Positions 24,653 through 35,128 of a DNA stretch of 64,000 nt are shown piece after piece (the first letter of the stretch is position 1; every line of letters begins with the position of its first letter). The translations under genes and the position numbers were made by a program. The stretch spans positions 124,001 through 188,000 of the forward strand of contig NZ_JARZAJ010000016.1 of the NCBI RefSeq assembly GCF_029892105.1, read 5' to 3'. The DNA is from Kitasatospora sp. GP82. GTDB lineage: Bacteria; Actinomycetota; Actinomycetes; Streptomycetales; Streptomycetaceae. The notes beneath the pieces are model-generated. The model was not told the DNA's origin. It worked only from the letters and a program-made list of their open reading frames with translations, and searched no databases.

Positions 24653-24841
24653 ATGCCCCGCACCGCCCTCTACGCCTCGATCGTCTTCGTACTGGCGGTC
24701 GCCGCAGCCGTGGTCTCCTTCGTGCAGGGCAACTGGCTGGGCGTGGTGTGGGTGCTGATGGCGGGCGTCTCCAGCAACATCGCCTGGTTCTACCTGCGCC
24801 GCGAGCGCCTGGCGAAGGCCGACGCCGCCGGCCGGGGCTAG
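24653..24841 (+). CDS. Small two-helix membrane protein
   Basis: 62 residues with two hydrophobic helices (ALYASIVFVLAVAAAVVSFV and VVWVLMAGVSSNIAWFYL) and a basic tail. AGGAG lies 11 bases before the ATG. Such small inner-membrane proteins are common in Streptomyces; function unknown. It converges with the protease gene. Confidence 0.7.
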   Translation: MPRTALYASIVFVLAVAAAVVSFVQGNWLGVVWVLMAGVSSNIAWFYLRRERLAKADAAGRG

Positions 24842-24869
24842 GCTCTGTCGGCCGATCTTGCCGGGCGCC

Positions 24870-25685
24870 TCAGTTCTTCCAGAAGCGGAAGAGGTAGTCG
24901 CCGAGCGCGGCGTAGGTGCTGTCCACGCCGAAGAGGTCCATGATCCGGTAGACCAGGTCGAAGAACCACCGGTTGACCTCGGACTGCCACAGCACGATGA
25001 AGACCGCCAGCAGCCCGTACGGGGCGAAGGGCTCGACCGCCCGGCGGGCCTTCAGCGAGAGCCAGGGCTCGATGATCCCGTAGCCGTCCAGGCCGGGGAC
25101 CGGGAGCAGGTTCAGCAGGGCCGCGCTGACCTGGAGGAGCCCGAGGAAGCCGAGTGCCGCGGCCAGCGGGGAGACGTTCAGCTCGTGGCCCTCGAGGGTG
25201 ACGTGCACGGAGGGGTTGTCCAGCCAGCCCGCGCCGATCGGGATCAGTAGGACGGCCGCGCACAGGACGTTCACCAGCGGGCCCGCCGCCGAGATCAGGC
25301 TGTGCTTGAGCCTGCCCTGGATCCGGTGCCGCTCGATGTAGACGGCGCCGCCGGGCAGGCCGATGCCGCCCAGGACGACGAAGAGCACGGGCAGCACGAA
25401 GCTGAAGATCGCATTGGCGTACTTGAACGGATTGAGCGTCAGGTAGCCCTTGGACCCTATCGTGACGTCACCGCTGTGCATCGCGGTCCGCGCGTGCGCG
25501 TACTCGTGCAGGCACAGCGACACCATCCAGCCCGCCACCACGAAGAGGAAGACCCCGAGGCCCGCATTGCCGTACCCCGTCGCCACCGCCCAGCCTGCGG
25601 TGCCGAGGGTCGCGAGCAGGACCCAGAAGACCGGGCTGATCCGGCGGTCCTCGCTGCGCGAGCGCTGGGTTTCGGCGAAGGTCAT
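24870..25685 (-). CDS. Site-2 protease family (M50) membrane metalloprotease
   Basis: 271 residues with about six membrane segments. The zinc motif HEYAH lies in SLCLHEYAHARTAM, and the third ligand is Asp in LNLLPVPGLDGYG. These are the hallmarks of intramembrane metalloproteases of the SpoIVFB/Rip type, which cut membrane-bound regulators. No PDZ domain is visible, which places it with the compact SpoIVFB-like group. The ATG at 25685 was preferred because the longer frame is Arg/Pro-rich and non-coding. Its substrate is unknown. Confidence 0.85.
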   Translation of the reverse strand: MTFAETQRSRSEDRRISPVFWVLLATLGTAGWAVATGYGNAGLGVFLFVVAGWMVSLCLHEYAHARTAMHSGDVTIGSKGYLTLNPFKYANAIFSFVLPVLFVVLGGIGLPGGAVYIERHRIQGRLKHSLISAAGPLVNVLCAAVLLIPIGAGWLDNPSVHVTLEGHELNVSPLAAALGFLGLLQVSAALLNLLPVPGLDGYGIIEPWLSLKARRAVEPFAPYGLLAVFIVLWQSEVNRWFFDLVYRIMDLFGVDSTYAALGDYLFRFWKN

Positions 25686-25851
25686 GGCGGCGGTGCTCCG
25701 GGAGGTAGGGGAGGGCAAAGGTCGATCATGCAGGGCCGGACGGCGCCTGGACAAGCCGTCCCCCGTGAACGGACGGCGCCGGGCGAGGGTTCCGTGCCGG
25801 CCCTCTCCCGGTGGGACAAATGTGCGTGCGCCCTCCCGGCCGTCCACCACA

Positions 25852-28800
25852 ATGGTGTCCGTGCACTACGGCATCCTCGGAACAACCACCGCTCATCAGG
25901 ACGACGGCACCCCCGTCCCGCTGGGCGGTGCCCGGCTGCGCGCCCTGCTCGCCGCGCTGGTGCTGCGGCAGGGGCGGCCCGTTCCCGCCGAGCTGCTGGT
26001 GGACGAGGTCTGGGGAGCCGGGCCCCCGCAGGACTCCTCGGCGGCCCTCCAGACGCTGGTCGGACGGCTGCGCCGCACCATCGGGCGGGACGAGGTCGGC
26101 TCGGGGCCCGCCGGGTACTGGCTGACCGGCCGGCACACCGACCTCGGCGAGTTCCAGCGGCTGCTCGCCGAAGGCCGCCAGGCTCTGAGTGCCGCCGACC
26201 ACGCGCTCGCCGCCGAGCGGATGACCGCCGCGCTCGGCCTCTGGCGCGGCCCCGCCCTGGCCGACCTGCCCGACCGCAGTGGCCCGGCCACCCGGCTGGA
26301 GGCCCAGTGCGAGGAGGCCCGCAGGCACCGGATCGGCGCCGAACTGGAGCTCGGCCGGGCCGCGGAACTGACCGCCGAACTGGCCGAACTGTGCGCGGAG
26401 CGCCCGCTGGACGAGCAGATGCAGATCCTGCTGATCCGTGCCCTGCACGACAGCGGCCGCACGGCCGAGGCCCTCCAGCAGTACGAGCGCGCCCGCCGGG
26501 CACTGGCCGAGCAGCTGGGCGCGGACCCGGGAGCCGGGCTCCAGGCCCTGCACCGCGCACTGCTCCGCTCGACGGCCCCGGAGCCGGCGGTGGCCAGGCA
26601 GCCCCAGCCGGAGCCCGCGTCGGCTGCCCCCGTATCCGCAGCCCCGGCGCGCCCGGTCGGCAACCTGCGCCCGAGACTGACCAGCTTCGTCGGTCGCGAG
26701 AGTGAACTCACCGCGCTGAAGGCCGCCTTGACGGCAGGACGGCTGACCACGCTCACCGGCCCCGGCGGCTCCGGCAAGACCCGCCTCTCGGTCGAGGCGG
26801 GACGGGCCGCCGCCACCGACGGCCAGGCGGCCGCGGGCAGTTGGCCGGACGGTGTCTGGCTGGCCGAGCTGGCCCCGCTGGAGGATCCGGCCGACGTGCC
26901 CGGCGCGGTGCTCTCCGCCCTCGGCCTGCGCGAGACCGTCCTGCACACCGGCGGCGCGGTGGGCGAGGTGGCGCGCACGGAGGACCCGGCGCGCCGGATC
27001 GTCGAGCACTGCGCCCCGCGCCGGATGCTGCTGGTGCTGGACAACTGCGAGCATCTGATCCAGGCAGCCGCCGAGCTGGTCGACCAACTCCTCGCCGAGT
27101 GCCCGGAGCTGACCGTCCTGGCGACCAGTCGCGAGCCGCTCGGGGTGCCCGGTGAGGTGGTGCTGCCGGTGGAGCCGCTGCCCGACCCGGTCGCGCTGCG
27201 GCTGCTGGCCGAGCGCGGTGCCGCCGCCCGCCCCGGCTTCGACCCGGCCGAGGACGCCGCAGCCTGCGCCGAGATCTGCCGCCGTCTGGACGGCCTGCCG
27301 CTGGCCATCGAACTGGCCGCCGCCCGCCTGCGCGGACTGACCCCGCGCCAGCTCGCCGACCGCCTGGACGGCCGGTTCGCCCTGCTCACCGCCGGATCCC
27401 GCACCCTGCTGCCCCGTCAGCAGACCCTGCGCGCCGTGGTCGACTGGAGCTGGGACCTGCTGGGCGAGCGCGAGCGCGCCGTGCTCCGCCGCCTGGCCGT
27501 CTTCGCCGGAGGCTGGACGCTCGAGGAGGCCGAGCAGGTCTGCGCCGACGACGCCGAGGTGCCCCGCGAGGAGGTCGCCGACCTGCTGCTCTCGCTGGTG
27601 GACAAGTCCCTGCTGGTCGCCGGTCTCGGCGAGGAGACCAGGTACTGGATGCTGGAGACCATCCACGAGTACGCCACCGAGCGGCTCGCCGAGGCCGGCG
27701 ACCAGCAGGTGGCACTCCGGCACATCCACTGCTTCCGCGAGCTGGTCCGCACCGCCGAACTGAATCTGCACGGCCCCGAACAGCTGCACTGGCTGGCCGT
27801 ATTGGGGCGCGAGCAGGACAACATCCGCGCCGCGCTGCGCCGTGCGGTGGACTCGGGCGAGGAGCAGGAGGCGCTGATCCTGGCGCTCGGGATGAGCTGG
27901 TTCTGGTCGCTGCGCGACTTCCGGACCGAGGCGCGCGGCTGGTACGAGGCGGTCGCCGTGCTCGGCCCCGACCCCTTCGCCGACGATGCGCCCGAGCCCG
28001 TCCCACTGCTGGTCGATCCACTGGAGATGCCGTTGCCGATGTCTCCCGAGCTGCTCCAGGAGGCCCGGCGGCAGATCCATCTGCACCGGCTGGTCAGCAT
28101 GTTCACCGGGAACATGGCGATGCTGGGCGACCCCGCGATCGCGGAGCTCGCCCGCCGGGTGCTGGAGACCTACACCCCGGACCTGCCGCAGTCCTTCCGC
28201 TACCCCGCGCTGATGCGGGTCTTCGCGGCCTTCCTGGCAGGGGAGATGGACCAGCTGCGGACTCTGCTGGACGGTGCGGTCGACGGCTGCCGCCGCCACG
28301 GGCGGGACGGTGACCTCGCCTTCATCCTGCAGATACGCTCGCGGATGCTCAACGACTGGGCGGGCGGCCTGGACGAGGCGGTCCGGGACAGCGACGAGGC
28401 GCTGGAGATCTTCACCAGGGCCGGCGACCGGTGGGGCATCTCCGAGGCGCTGGCCTCCCAGGCCGAGAACGCCTCCAAGCGCGGCGAAAGTGTCCGGGCG
28501 GCCGAGGCGTACCGGCGGGCGATCGGGCTGGCCCAGGAGCTCGGAGCCCCGCAGGAGGTACCGCTGCTCCAGGTCCAGCTCGGCGAGACGCTGTTCGCCG
28601 ACGACCCGGAGGAGGGCGAACGGCTGGTCAGGCAGGCGCTGGAGAGCATCGAGACCGGCAACCGGTCCGCCGACGGGGCGATGCTGTACGGGCGGATGGT
28701 GCTCTGCAGCCTGCACGCCTCACGAGGGGAGTACGCCGAGGCGCTGCACCAGATGGACCTCCTGGAGCAGAGCCAGCGGTCGTTCGGCCCGCTGGTACCG

Positions 28801-29232
28801 GGGATCTTCCGGGGCATCGTGGCCTCGATCCGGGCCTGGGTGGTGGCCCTCGACGGTGATGCGGAGCGGGGCGTGGAGCTGCTGCGCGAGGCGCGGCGGA
28901 TGGTCAACTCGGTGGACAGCCTGGCCACGGTCTTCACCGAGCACATGACCGTCAAGCTGATCCTGCCGGCCGTCGGGGTGCTGGCGCGGCTCGCCGAGTC
29001 GCGGGGCGACCTGCGCCCGGCCAGGCGGGCGGCCGTGCTGCTCGGCGCGCACTGCGCCCTGCACGGCGAACGCGGTTCGCACCTGGAGCGGCAGGAGCGC
29101 GAGCGCGGCGACCGGGACCTGCGCAGACTGCTCGGCGAGGACGACTACCGGGAGGCCGTCGCCGATGGCGGCCGCCTCACCCTCACGGAGGCGGCCGCCA
29201 TGATGAACGACCCTGACGGGGCCGGTGTTTGA
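25852..29232 (+). CDS. BTAD-type transcriptional regulator with ATPase and TPR domains (AfsR-like)
   Basis: 1126 residues. Residues 1-95 form an OmpR-like winged helix (VPLGGARLRALLAALVLRQG); 95-245 the bacterial transcriptional activation domain (FQRLLAEGRQAL, LWRGPALADLP); about 300-620 an ATPase with Walker A LTGPGGSGKTRLS and Walker B LLVLDNCEHL; the rest helical repeats that sense a signal. These large SARP-like regulators activate secondary metabolism or morphological genes. The ATG at 25852 fits the first strand (VHYGILG). It stands alone and converges with the ABC exporter, so targets cannot be named. Confidence 0.9.
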   Translation: MVSVHYGILGTTTAHQDDGTPVPLGGARLRALLAALVLRQGRPVPAELLVDEVWGAGPPQDSSAALQTLVGRLRRTIGRDEVGSGPAGYWLTGRHTDLGEFQRLLAEGRQALSAADHALAAERMTAALGLWRGPALADLPDRSGPATRLEAQCEEARRHRIGAELELGRAAELTAELAELCAERPLDEQMQILLIRALHDSGRTAEALQQYERARRALAEQLGADPGAGLQALHRALLRSTAPEPAVARQPQPEPASAAPVSAAPARPVGNLRPRLTSFVGRESELTALKAALTAGRLTTLTGPGGSGKTRLSVEAGRAAATDGQAAAGSWPDGVWLAELAPLEDPADVPGAVLSALGLRETVLHTGGAVGEVARTEDPARRIVEHCAPRRMLLVLDNCEHLIQAAAELVDQLLAECPELTVLATSREPLGVPGEVVLPVEPLPDPVALRLLAERGAAARPGFDPAEDAAACAEICRRLDGLPLAIELAAARLRGLTPRQLADRLDGRFALLTAGSRTLLPRQQTLRAVVDWSWDLLGERERAVLRRLAVFAGGWTLEEAEQVCADDAEVPREEVADLLLSLVDKSLLVAGLGEETRYWMLETIHEYATERLAEAGDQQVALRHIHCFRELVRTAELNLHGPEQLHWLAVLGREQDNIRAALRRAVDSGEEQEALILALGMSWFWSLRDFRTEARGWYEAVAVLGPDPFADDAPEPVPLLVDPLEMPLPMSPELLQEARRQIHLHRLVSMFTGNMAMLGDPAIAELARRVLETYTPDLPQSFRYPALMRVFAAFLAGEMDQLRTLLDGAVDGCRRHGRDGDLAFILQIRSRMLNDWAGGLDEAVRDSDEALEIFTRAGDRWGISEALASQAENASKRGESVRAAEAYRRAIGLAQELGAPQEVPLLQVQLGETLFADDPEEGERLVRQALESIETGNRSADGAMLYGRMVLCSLHASRGEYAEALHQMDLLEQSQRSFGPLVPGIFRGIVASIRAWVVALDGDAERGVELLREARRMVNSVDSLATVFTEHMTVKLILPAVGVLARLAESRGDLRPARRAAVLLGAHCALHGERGSHLERQERERGDRDLRRLLGEDDYREAVADGGRLTLTEAAAMMNDPDGAGV

Positions 29233-29254
29233 CGTCACGCCGGACGGTGTGCGG

Positions 29255-30057
29255 TCAGGCCCGCCTGCGGAACCTGGCCACCGCGAGCGGGGCGGTGACG
29301 GCGGTGATCGCCACCGACCACAGCAGCACGACGGTCACGGGGTGGGCCACCGCCCCCTGGCCGTTGATCAGGGCGCGGCAGGCGTCCGCCAGGGCGGACA
29401 GCGGGTTGTAGTGGGTGAAGGACTGGAGCCAGCCCGGCATGCTGTTGGTCGGCGCGAAGATCGAACTGCCGAACTGCAGCGGCATCATGACCATCATCGA
29501 CACTCCCTGGACGGCCTGGGCGCTGCGCAGTGACATGCCCAGGAGCATGGAGATCCAGACGACCGACATCCCGAAGAGCAGCGAGAGGCCGACCGCCGCG
29601 AGCAGTTGCAGGGGATCGGTCTTGATCTCAAGGCCGAGGACCATCGCGAAGCCGATCAGGATGGTGAAGGAGAGCAGGCAGCGCAGGGTCTCCGCGGCGA
29701 TCTTGGAGAGCAGCACCGAGGCCCGGCCAATCGGCAGGGTGCGGAACCGGTCCATCACGCCGGTCTGGAAGTCGCTGTTCAGCCCCGTTCCGACCGCCAT
29801 CGCCAGATTGAGCCCGGTGGTGCCGAGCAGGCCGGGGATCATGTACTGGATGTAGGTGTGCTGGTCGCCGGAGACCGCGCCGCCGAAGACGTAGGAGAAA
29901 AGCACAGTCAGGATGATCGGGACCAGCACGGCGTCCAGGATCGACTCCGGGTCGGCCTTGATCCGCATCAGGTTGCGGCGGGTGAGGGCACCGACGTGCC
30001 GCAGGTGGGCGCCGGGCCCGATCCGGGGGTCTGAGGTCTCGTACGCGATCGCGGTGG

Positions 30058-30061
<4 letters not shown>
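29255..30061 (-). CDS. ABC-2 type exporter permease (DrrB-like)
   Basis: 268 residues with six membrane helices. Cues are LTRRNLMRIKADPESILDAV, VGTGLNSDFQTGVMDRFRTL and ALADACRALINGQG, all conserved in DrrB-type permeases of daunorubicin-resistance exporters. It overlaps the ATPase gene by 4 bases (ATGA), so the two are co-translated and form one exporter. The substrate is unknown; such pairs occur widely outside antibiotic clusters. Confidence 0.9.
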
Positions 30062-31074
<1,013 letters not shown>

Positions 31075-31146
31075 GCCCCCAGGCTGCCGGGGCCGACTGT
31101 CACGCCACTGTCATCGCACTGTCCCCGCTGTCATCCCACTGCCAGC

Positions 31147-31360
31147 GCCTGAGCCACGCAACGCCTGAGCCACGCAGCGCCTGAGCCACGCAGCGCCCAA
31201 GGGGCGCGGGGACTGCGCGAAAAACCATGCACTTTGCGGTGCGCGAGTACCCGATCAGCCATGCACCACCAAGGGGCGCGGGGCTCTGCCTGATCAACTG
31301 CGTGCGCGACCAGCCCTCCACGGAGGTGCATGGTTTCTCGCGCAGTTCCCCGCGCCCCTG
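31147..31360. repeat. Streptomycete GGGGCGCGGGG repeat cluster
   Basis: Three perfect-to-near copies of a 16-bp unit (GCCTGAGCCACGCAGC) at 31147-31194 are followed by an inverted repeat of about 34 bp. The left arm is 31199-31232 and the right arm 31326-31359, each containing GGGGCGCGGGG and CTGCGCGA. A third partial copy is in the loop near 31271. This element type is abundant between streptomycete genes. It lies between the exporter operon and panB. No reading frame here is credible. Confidence 0.8.
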
Positions 31361-31385
31361 AAGCTGCGCGTTACTCGCCGGGGCG

Positions 31386-32261
31386 TTACTTGAAGGTGTG
31401 TTCCGGTGCCGGGAAGGTCCCTGCGCCGACCTCGGCCGCGAACTCGCGGGCCGCGTCGCCGAGGACGCTCCGCAGGTTGGCGTACTGCTTGACGAACTTC
31501 GGCACCCGGCCGGCCGTCATCCCGGCCATGTCGGTCCAGACCAGCACCTGGGCGTCGGTGTCCACCCCGGCGCCGATGCCGACGGTCGGAATCGCCAGCT
31601 GTTCGGTGACCTGTGCGGCCAGCTCGGCCGGGACGGCCTCCAGCACCACCGAGAAGGCACCCGCCTGCTGCACGGCCTTTGCGTCCCGCAGCAGCTGGTG
31701 CGCGGCTTCGTCGCCGCGGCCCTGCACGGGGTAGCCACCGAAGGCGTGCACCGACTGCGGGGTGAGGCCGATGTGGGCCATCACCGGGATACCGGCCTCG
31801 ACCAGCAGCTCGATGGCGCGGGCGCTGCGCTCCCCGCCCTCCAGCTTGACGGCGCCGACCCCGGCTTCCTTGAGCAGCCGGGCGGCGTTGTGCATGGCCT
31901 GGGCGGGTGACTCCTGGTAGGAGCCGAACGGCAGGTCGGCGACGATCAGCGCGCGCTTGGTACCTCGGACGACGGCTGCGGAGAGCATCACCATCTGATC
32001 CATGGTCACCGGCACGGTGGTCTCGTAGCCGAGGTGGCAGTTGCCCGCCGAGTCGCCGACCAGCAGCACCGGGATGCCGGCCTCGTCGAAGACTCCGGCG
32101 GTCAGGGCGTCGTACGCGGTGAGCATCGCCCAGCGCTCACCGTGCTGCTTCGCCTTGGCGAGGTCGCGGACGGTCACCCGGCGGTTGGTGACACCGCCGT
32201 AGAGGACGGTCGGCGTGCCGCCGTCCGGCGTCTGGGCAGGCGAAAGCGGAGAAGCGTTCAT
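31386..32261 (-). CDS. panB: 3-methyl-2-oxobutanoate hydroxymethyltransferase
   Basis: 291 residues. It catalyses the first committed step of pantothenate synthesis, transferring a hydroxymethyl group from methylene-THF to ketoisovalerate. Signature segments are MLTAYDALTAGVFDEAGIPV, LLVGDSAGNCHLGY, KLEGGERSARAIELL, PVMAHIGLTPQSVHAFGGY and LEAVPAELAAQVTEQL. The Asp and His ligands for Mg and the catalytic Glu are within them. Start ATG at 32261. The start context is unremarkable, and the 292-bp gap upstream is shared with a divergent exporter. Confidence 0.95.
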   Translation of the reverse strand: MNASPLSPAQTPDGGTPTVLYGGVTNRRVTVRDLAKAKQHGERWAMLTAYDALTAGVFDEAGIPVLLVGDSAGNCHLGYETTVPVTMDQMVMLSAAVVRGTKRALIVADLPFGSYQESPAQAMHNAARLLKEAGVGAVKLEGGERSARAIELLVEAGIPVMAHIGLTPQSVHAFGGYPVQGRGDEAAHQLLRDAKAVQQAGAFSVVLEAVPAELAAQVTEQLAIPTVGIGAGVDTDAQVLVWTDMAGMTAGRVPKFVKQYANLRSVLGDAAREFAAEVGAGTFPAPEHTFK

Positions 32262-32441
32262 TGAACAGGCTCCTGAAGGGTTGTCGTCTCGTGGCGCCGT
32301 GCGGCGTCCCCGGATCTGCTCCCATGCTTGCACGCCGCGCGCCGGGCGCAAAGAGCGGGGACCGGACAGTCCCGCGTGCCGTTCGCCCTGTCCCCGCACC
32401 CCGAGTACCCCCGAGGCGGCACCGGTTTTGCCTCGGCTTTA

Positions 32442-32517
32442 CGATACGGCCCCGTCTCGTATCGGAAGTGAGGATATGCTCGGCAGGAAGGGGTTACGAG
32501 ACGGATCCGGCTCGTAA
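32442..32517 (+). promoter_or_regulatory. Two inverted-repeat operators before the DHA2 exporter
   Basis: Site 1 (32442-32464) has arms CGATACG / CGTATCG with a 9-bp spacer. Site 2 (32494-32517) has arms TTACGAG / CTCGTAA with a 10-bp spacer. Both lie in the 100 bp before the exporter start, in the gap to panB. They are best explained as binding sites of the TetR encoded after the exporter. Confidence 0.65.
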
Positions 32518-32553
32518 GTCTGCACATCCTCGTACGGACGGGAACACTCACCG

Positions 32554-34140
32554 ATGTCCACAGCCGCACCGCAGCAGGTCCCCGAGGCGATACATCGCCG
32601 CCGCTGGGCGATCCTCGGCACCCTCGTGCTCGCGCTCCTTGTCGTCGTCCTCGACAACTCGATCCTCAACGTGGCGATGAAGACCATCGCCTCGCCCGCC
32701 CCCACCGGCCTCGGGGCCAGCCAGAGCGATCTGGAGTGGGCGATCAACTCGTACACGCTGGTCTTCGCCGGCCTGCTCTTCACGGCCGGCCTGCTCGGCG
32801 ACCGGATCGGCCGAAAGTGGACGCTGCTCGGCGGCATGCTGGTCTTCGGCCTCGGCTCGCTGCTCTCGGCCCTGGCCTCCTCGCCCGGCGAACTGATCAC
32901 CTTCCGTGCGGTGATGGGCCTCGGCGGTGCCTTTGTGATGCCCGCCACGCTGGCGATCATCATGAACGTCTTCGAGCGGCACGAGCAGCCCAAGGCGATC
33001 GGCATCTGGGCCGGTGCGGTGGGCCTGGCGATCGCGATCGGCCCCATCACCGGCGGTGTGCTGATCGAGCACTTCTGGTGGGGCTCGGTCTTCCTGGTCA
33101 ACGTCCCGATCGTGGCCCTCGCCCTGGTCGCGATGTCGCTCCTGGTCCCCAACTCCCGTGACCCCAGGCCCGGCAAGCTGGACCCGCTCGGTGTGGTGCT
33201 CTCGATCATCGGCCTGGTCGCGCTGATCTACGGCATCATCAAGGGCGGCGAGCTGGCCGACTTCACCGCGCCCGCGGCCTGGGGCCCGCTGCTCGGCGGT
33301 GTGGTGGCGCTGGTCCTGTTCGTCCTGCACGAGAAGCACACCGACCACCCGGCGCTGGACGTCAGCTGGTTCCGCCGCAAGCAGTTCACCGGCTCCGTCA
33401 TGGTGATCGGCCTGGTCTTCTTCGCGCTGATGGGCGTCTCCTTCTTCGGCGTCTTCTACACCCAGAGCGTGCGCGGCTACAGCGCCCTTCAGGCCGGTGT
33501 GCTGATGCTGCCGATGGCCGCCGCCCAGATGCTCTTCGCACCCCGGGCGCGCCTGGTGGTGGACCGCTTCGGCGTCCGGGCCACCTGTGCCGGCGGTATG
33601 GCGCTGATCGCGGTCGGCTTCCTCGGCTACCTGCTGCTCGGCCTCACCACCTCGATCTGGGTGCTGGTCGTGCTGGGCTTCGTGATGGGCGCGGGTATGG
33701 CGCACGTCATGCCGCCGGTCACCGTGGCCATCATGGGCTCGCTGCCGCGTGAGAAGGCCGGTGCCGGGTCGGCGATCAACAACACCTTCCGCCAGGTGGG
33801 CGGCTCGCTCGGGGTCGCCGTCCTGGGCGCCGTGCTCTCCACCGTGTACCGGGACGGCGTCGCCGACCAGCTGGCCCAGCTCCCCGCCGGGCTGCGCGAC
33901 AAGGCCGGGGAGTCCCTGGAGGCGACGATGGCGATCGCCGACGGCTCCCACCGCGCCGAGCTGATCGAGCCCGCCAAGGACGCCTTCATCCACGCCATGC
34001 ACATCGTCGCCGGGCTCTCCGCGGGGATCACCGCGGTCGGTGTGCTGCTCGCCTGGTTCCTGCTTCCGGCCAAGGCCCCGGCCGTGCCCGGCGCCCAGGG
34101 GCAGCCGCAGACCGAACGGCAGGAGCCCGCGAAGGTCTGA
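32554..34140 (+). CDS. MFS DHA2 (14-segment) drug exporter
   Basis: 528 residues with 14 predicted membrane segments. DHA2 cues are VLDNSILNVAMKTI (motif D1), LLGDRIGRKW (motif A) and IGPITGGVLI (motif C). Related proteins export antiseptics and antibiotics with a proton gradient. It has two operators upstream and a TetR gene 150 bp downstream, so it is an inducible efflux unit. Confidence 0.9.
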   Translation: MSTAAPQQVPEAIHRRRWAILGTLVLALLVVVLDNSILNVAMKTIASPAPTGLGASQSDLEWAINSYTLVFAGLLFTAGLLGDRIGRKWTLLGGMLVFGLGSLLSALASSPGELITFRAVMGLGGAFVMPATLAIIMNVFERHEQPKAIGIWAGAVGLAIAIGPITGGVLIEHFWWGSVFLVNVPIVALALVAMSLLVPNSRDPRPGKLDPLGVVLSIIGLVALIYGIIKGGELADFTAPAAWGPLLGGVVALVLFVLHEKHTDHPALDVSWFRRKQFTGSVMVIGLVFFALMGVSFFGVFYTQSVRGYSALQAGVLMLPMAAAQMLFAPRARLVVDRFGVRATCAGGMALIAVGFLGYLLLGLTTSIWVLVVLGFVMGAGMAHVMPPVTVAIMGSLPREKAGAGSAINNTFRQVGGSLGVAVLGAVLSTVYRDGVADQLAQLPAGLRDKAGESLEATMAIADGSHRAELIEPAKDAFIHAMHIVAGLSAGITAVGVLLAWFLLPAKAPAVPGAQGQPQTERQEPAKV

Positions 34141-34290
34141 GCGGCTCGGGGAGGCGGCAGGCCAGGTACGGGCGGCGGGCCAGTTCTGTCGGGGGGTATA
34201 TCGGCAAGGAGTCGCGGGCCGTGACGCTGAGGCGGGCGCGGGCCGTGGCGGAGGAACGGATGGCGGAGAACCGCTGTGGAGAATAGCGCC

Positions 34291-35007
34291 ATGCAGATCG
34301 ACACCACGGCCCCGGCGCCACGAGCCGACCTCGACGACCTCGCCGTCGAGTCCGACTGCCCCGCAGTCGAGCCCTGCGCCCGGCGGCGCGGCCGTCCGCG
34401 CAGCGAGGCGGCCGAGCAGGCGATCGTCACCGCGGTAGAACGGCTGATGGAGGACGGCGCGGGTCTGGCCGACCTCTCGATCGAGGGAATCGCCTCGGCG
34501 GCCGGCGTGGGCAAGGCCACCATCTACCGGCGCTGGCCCAACAAGGAGGCCCTGCTGGTCGACGTGGTCGCCCGGCTGGAGTCCCCCGAGCCCGAGCTCA
34601 TCGGCGGCACGGTGCGCGAGGAGCTGGTGGCGATGATGGAGTTCATGCGCCGCCGGGGCCTGGCCAAGCGCTCGCGCTGGGTGCTGAAGACCGCGCTCGG
34701 CCAGCTGAACAGCTGGCCCGAGCTGCGGACCATCTACCAGCAGCGGGTGGTCGAACCCCGGCGGGAGCTGGTCCGGCAGATCATCCGGCGCGGGGTGGCC
34801 GAGGGCGTGTTCCGTTCGGACCTCGACATCGAGCTGCTGGCCGAGGTGGTGATGGGCCCGATCCTGCTGCGGACGGTCTTCTGGGAGGAAGCGCCGCTGG
34901 ACGATCCCGCGCTGGCCGAGCAGTTGGTCGACGCCGTCCTCAATGGCATCGCCGCGCCCGCCCAGGCCCCGGCCGTGGTGAGTCCCTCCGGTGGTGAATC
35001 TCACTGA
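34291..35007 (+). CDS. TetR-family regulator of the adjacent exporter
   Basis: 238 residues. The helix-turn-helix is LSIEGIASAAGVGKATIYRRWPNK, and the C-terminal part is a TetR_C-like ligand domain. A basic RRRGRPRS segment precedes the DNA-binding domain. ATG at 34291 was preferred to GTG at 34276 because GGAGAA is spaced properly for it. It probably represses the DHA2 exporter through the palindromes at 32442-32517. Confidence 0.85.
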   Translation: MQIDTTAPAPRADLDDLAVESDCPAVEPCARRRGRPRSEAAEQAIVTAVERLMEDGAGLADLSIEGIASAAGVGKATIYRRWPNKEALLVDVVARLESPEPELIGGTVREELVAMMEFMRRRGLAKRSRWVLKTALGQLNSWPELRTIYQQRVVEPRRELVRQIIRRGVAEGVFRSDLDIELLAEVVMGPILLRTVFWEEAPLDDPALAEQLVDAVLNGIAAPAQAPAVVSPSGGESH

Positions 35008-35128
35008 TCGGGCGCGTGCCGCAACCCGCCTCGACGGTACCCGCGTCTGTCCCGGCATAGGCTGATCCGAGAATCCGACCAAAGCGGCATGATCTCGGTC
35101 AGACGGGGACAGTACGGAGGATCAGGCC

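Noticed and set aside
25726..28716. 996-codon frame antisense to the BTAD regulator
   Set aside because: No family features; the sense strand carries complete Walker and BTAD motifs.
31147..31194. Three 16-bp direct repeats as a possible CRISPR array
   Set aside because: The units are directly adjacent with no spacers, and no cas genes are near.
32548..35082. 844-codon antisense frame across the exporter and TetR genes
   Set aside because: His/Arg/Gln-rich artefact of high GC; both sense genes are well supported.
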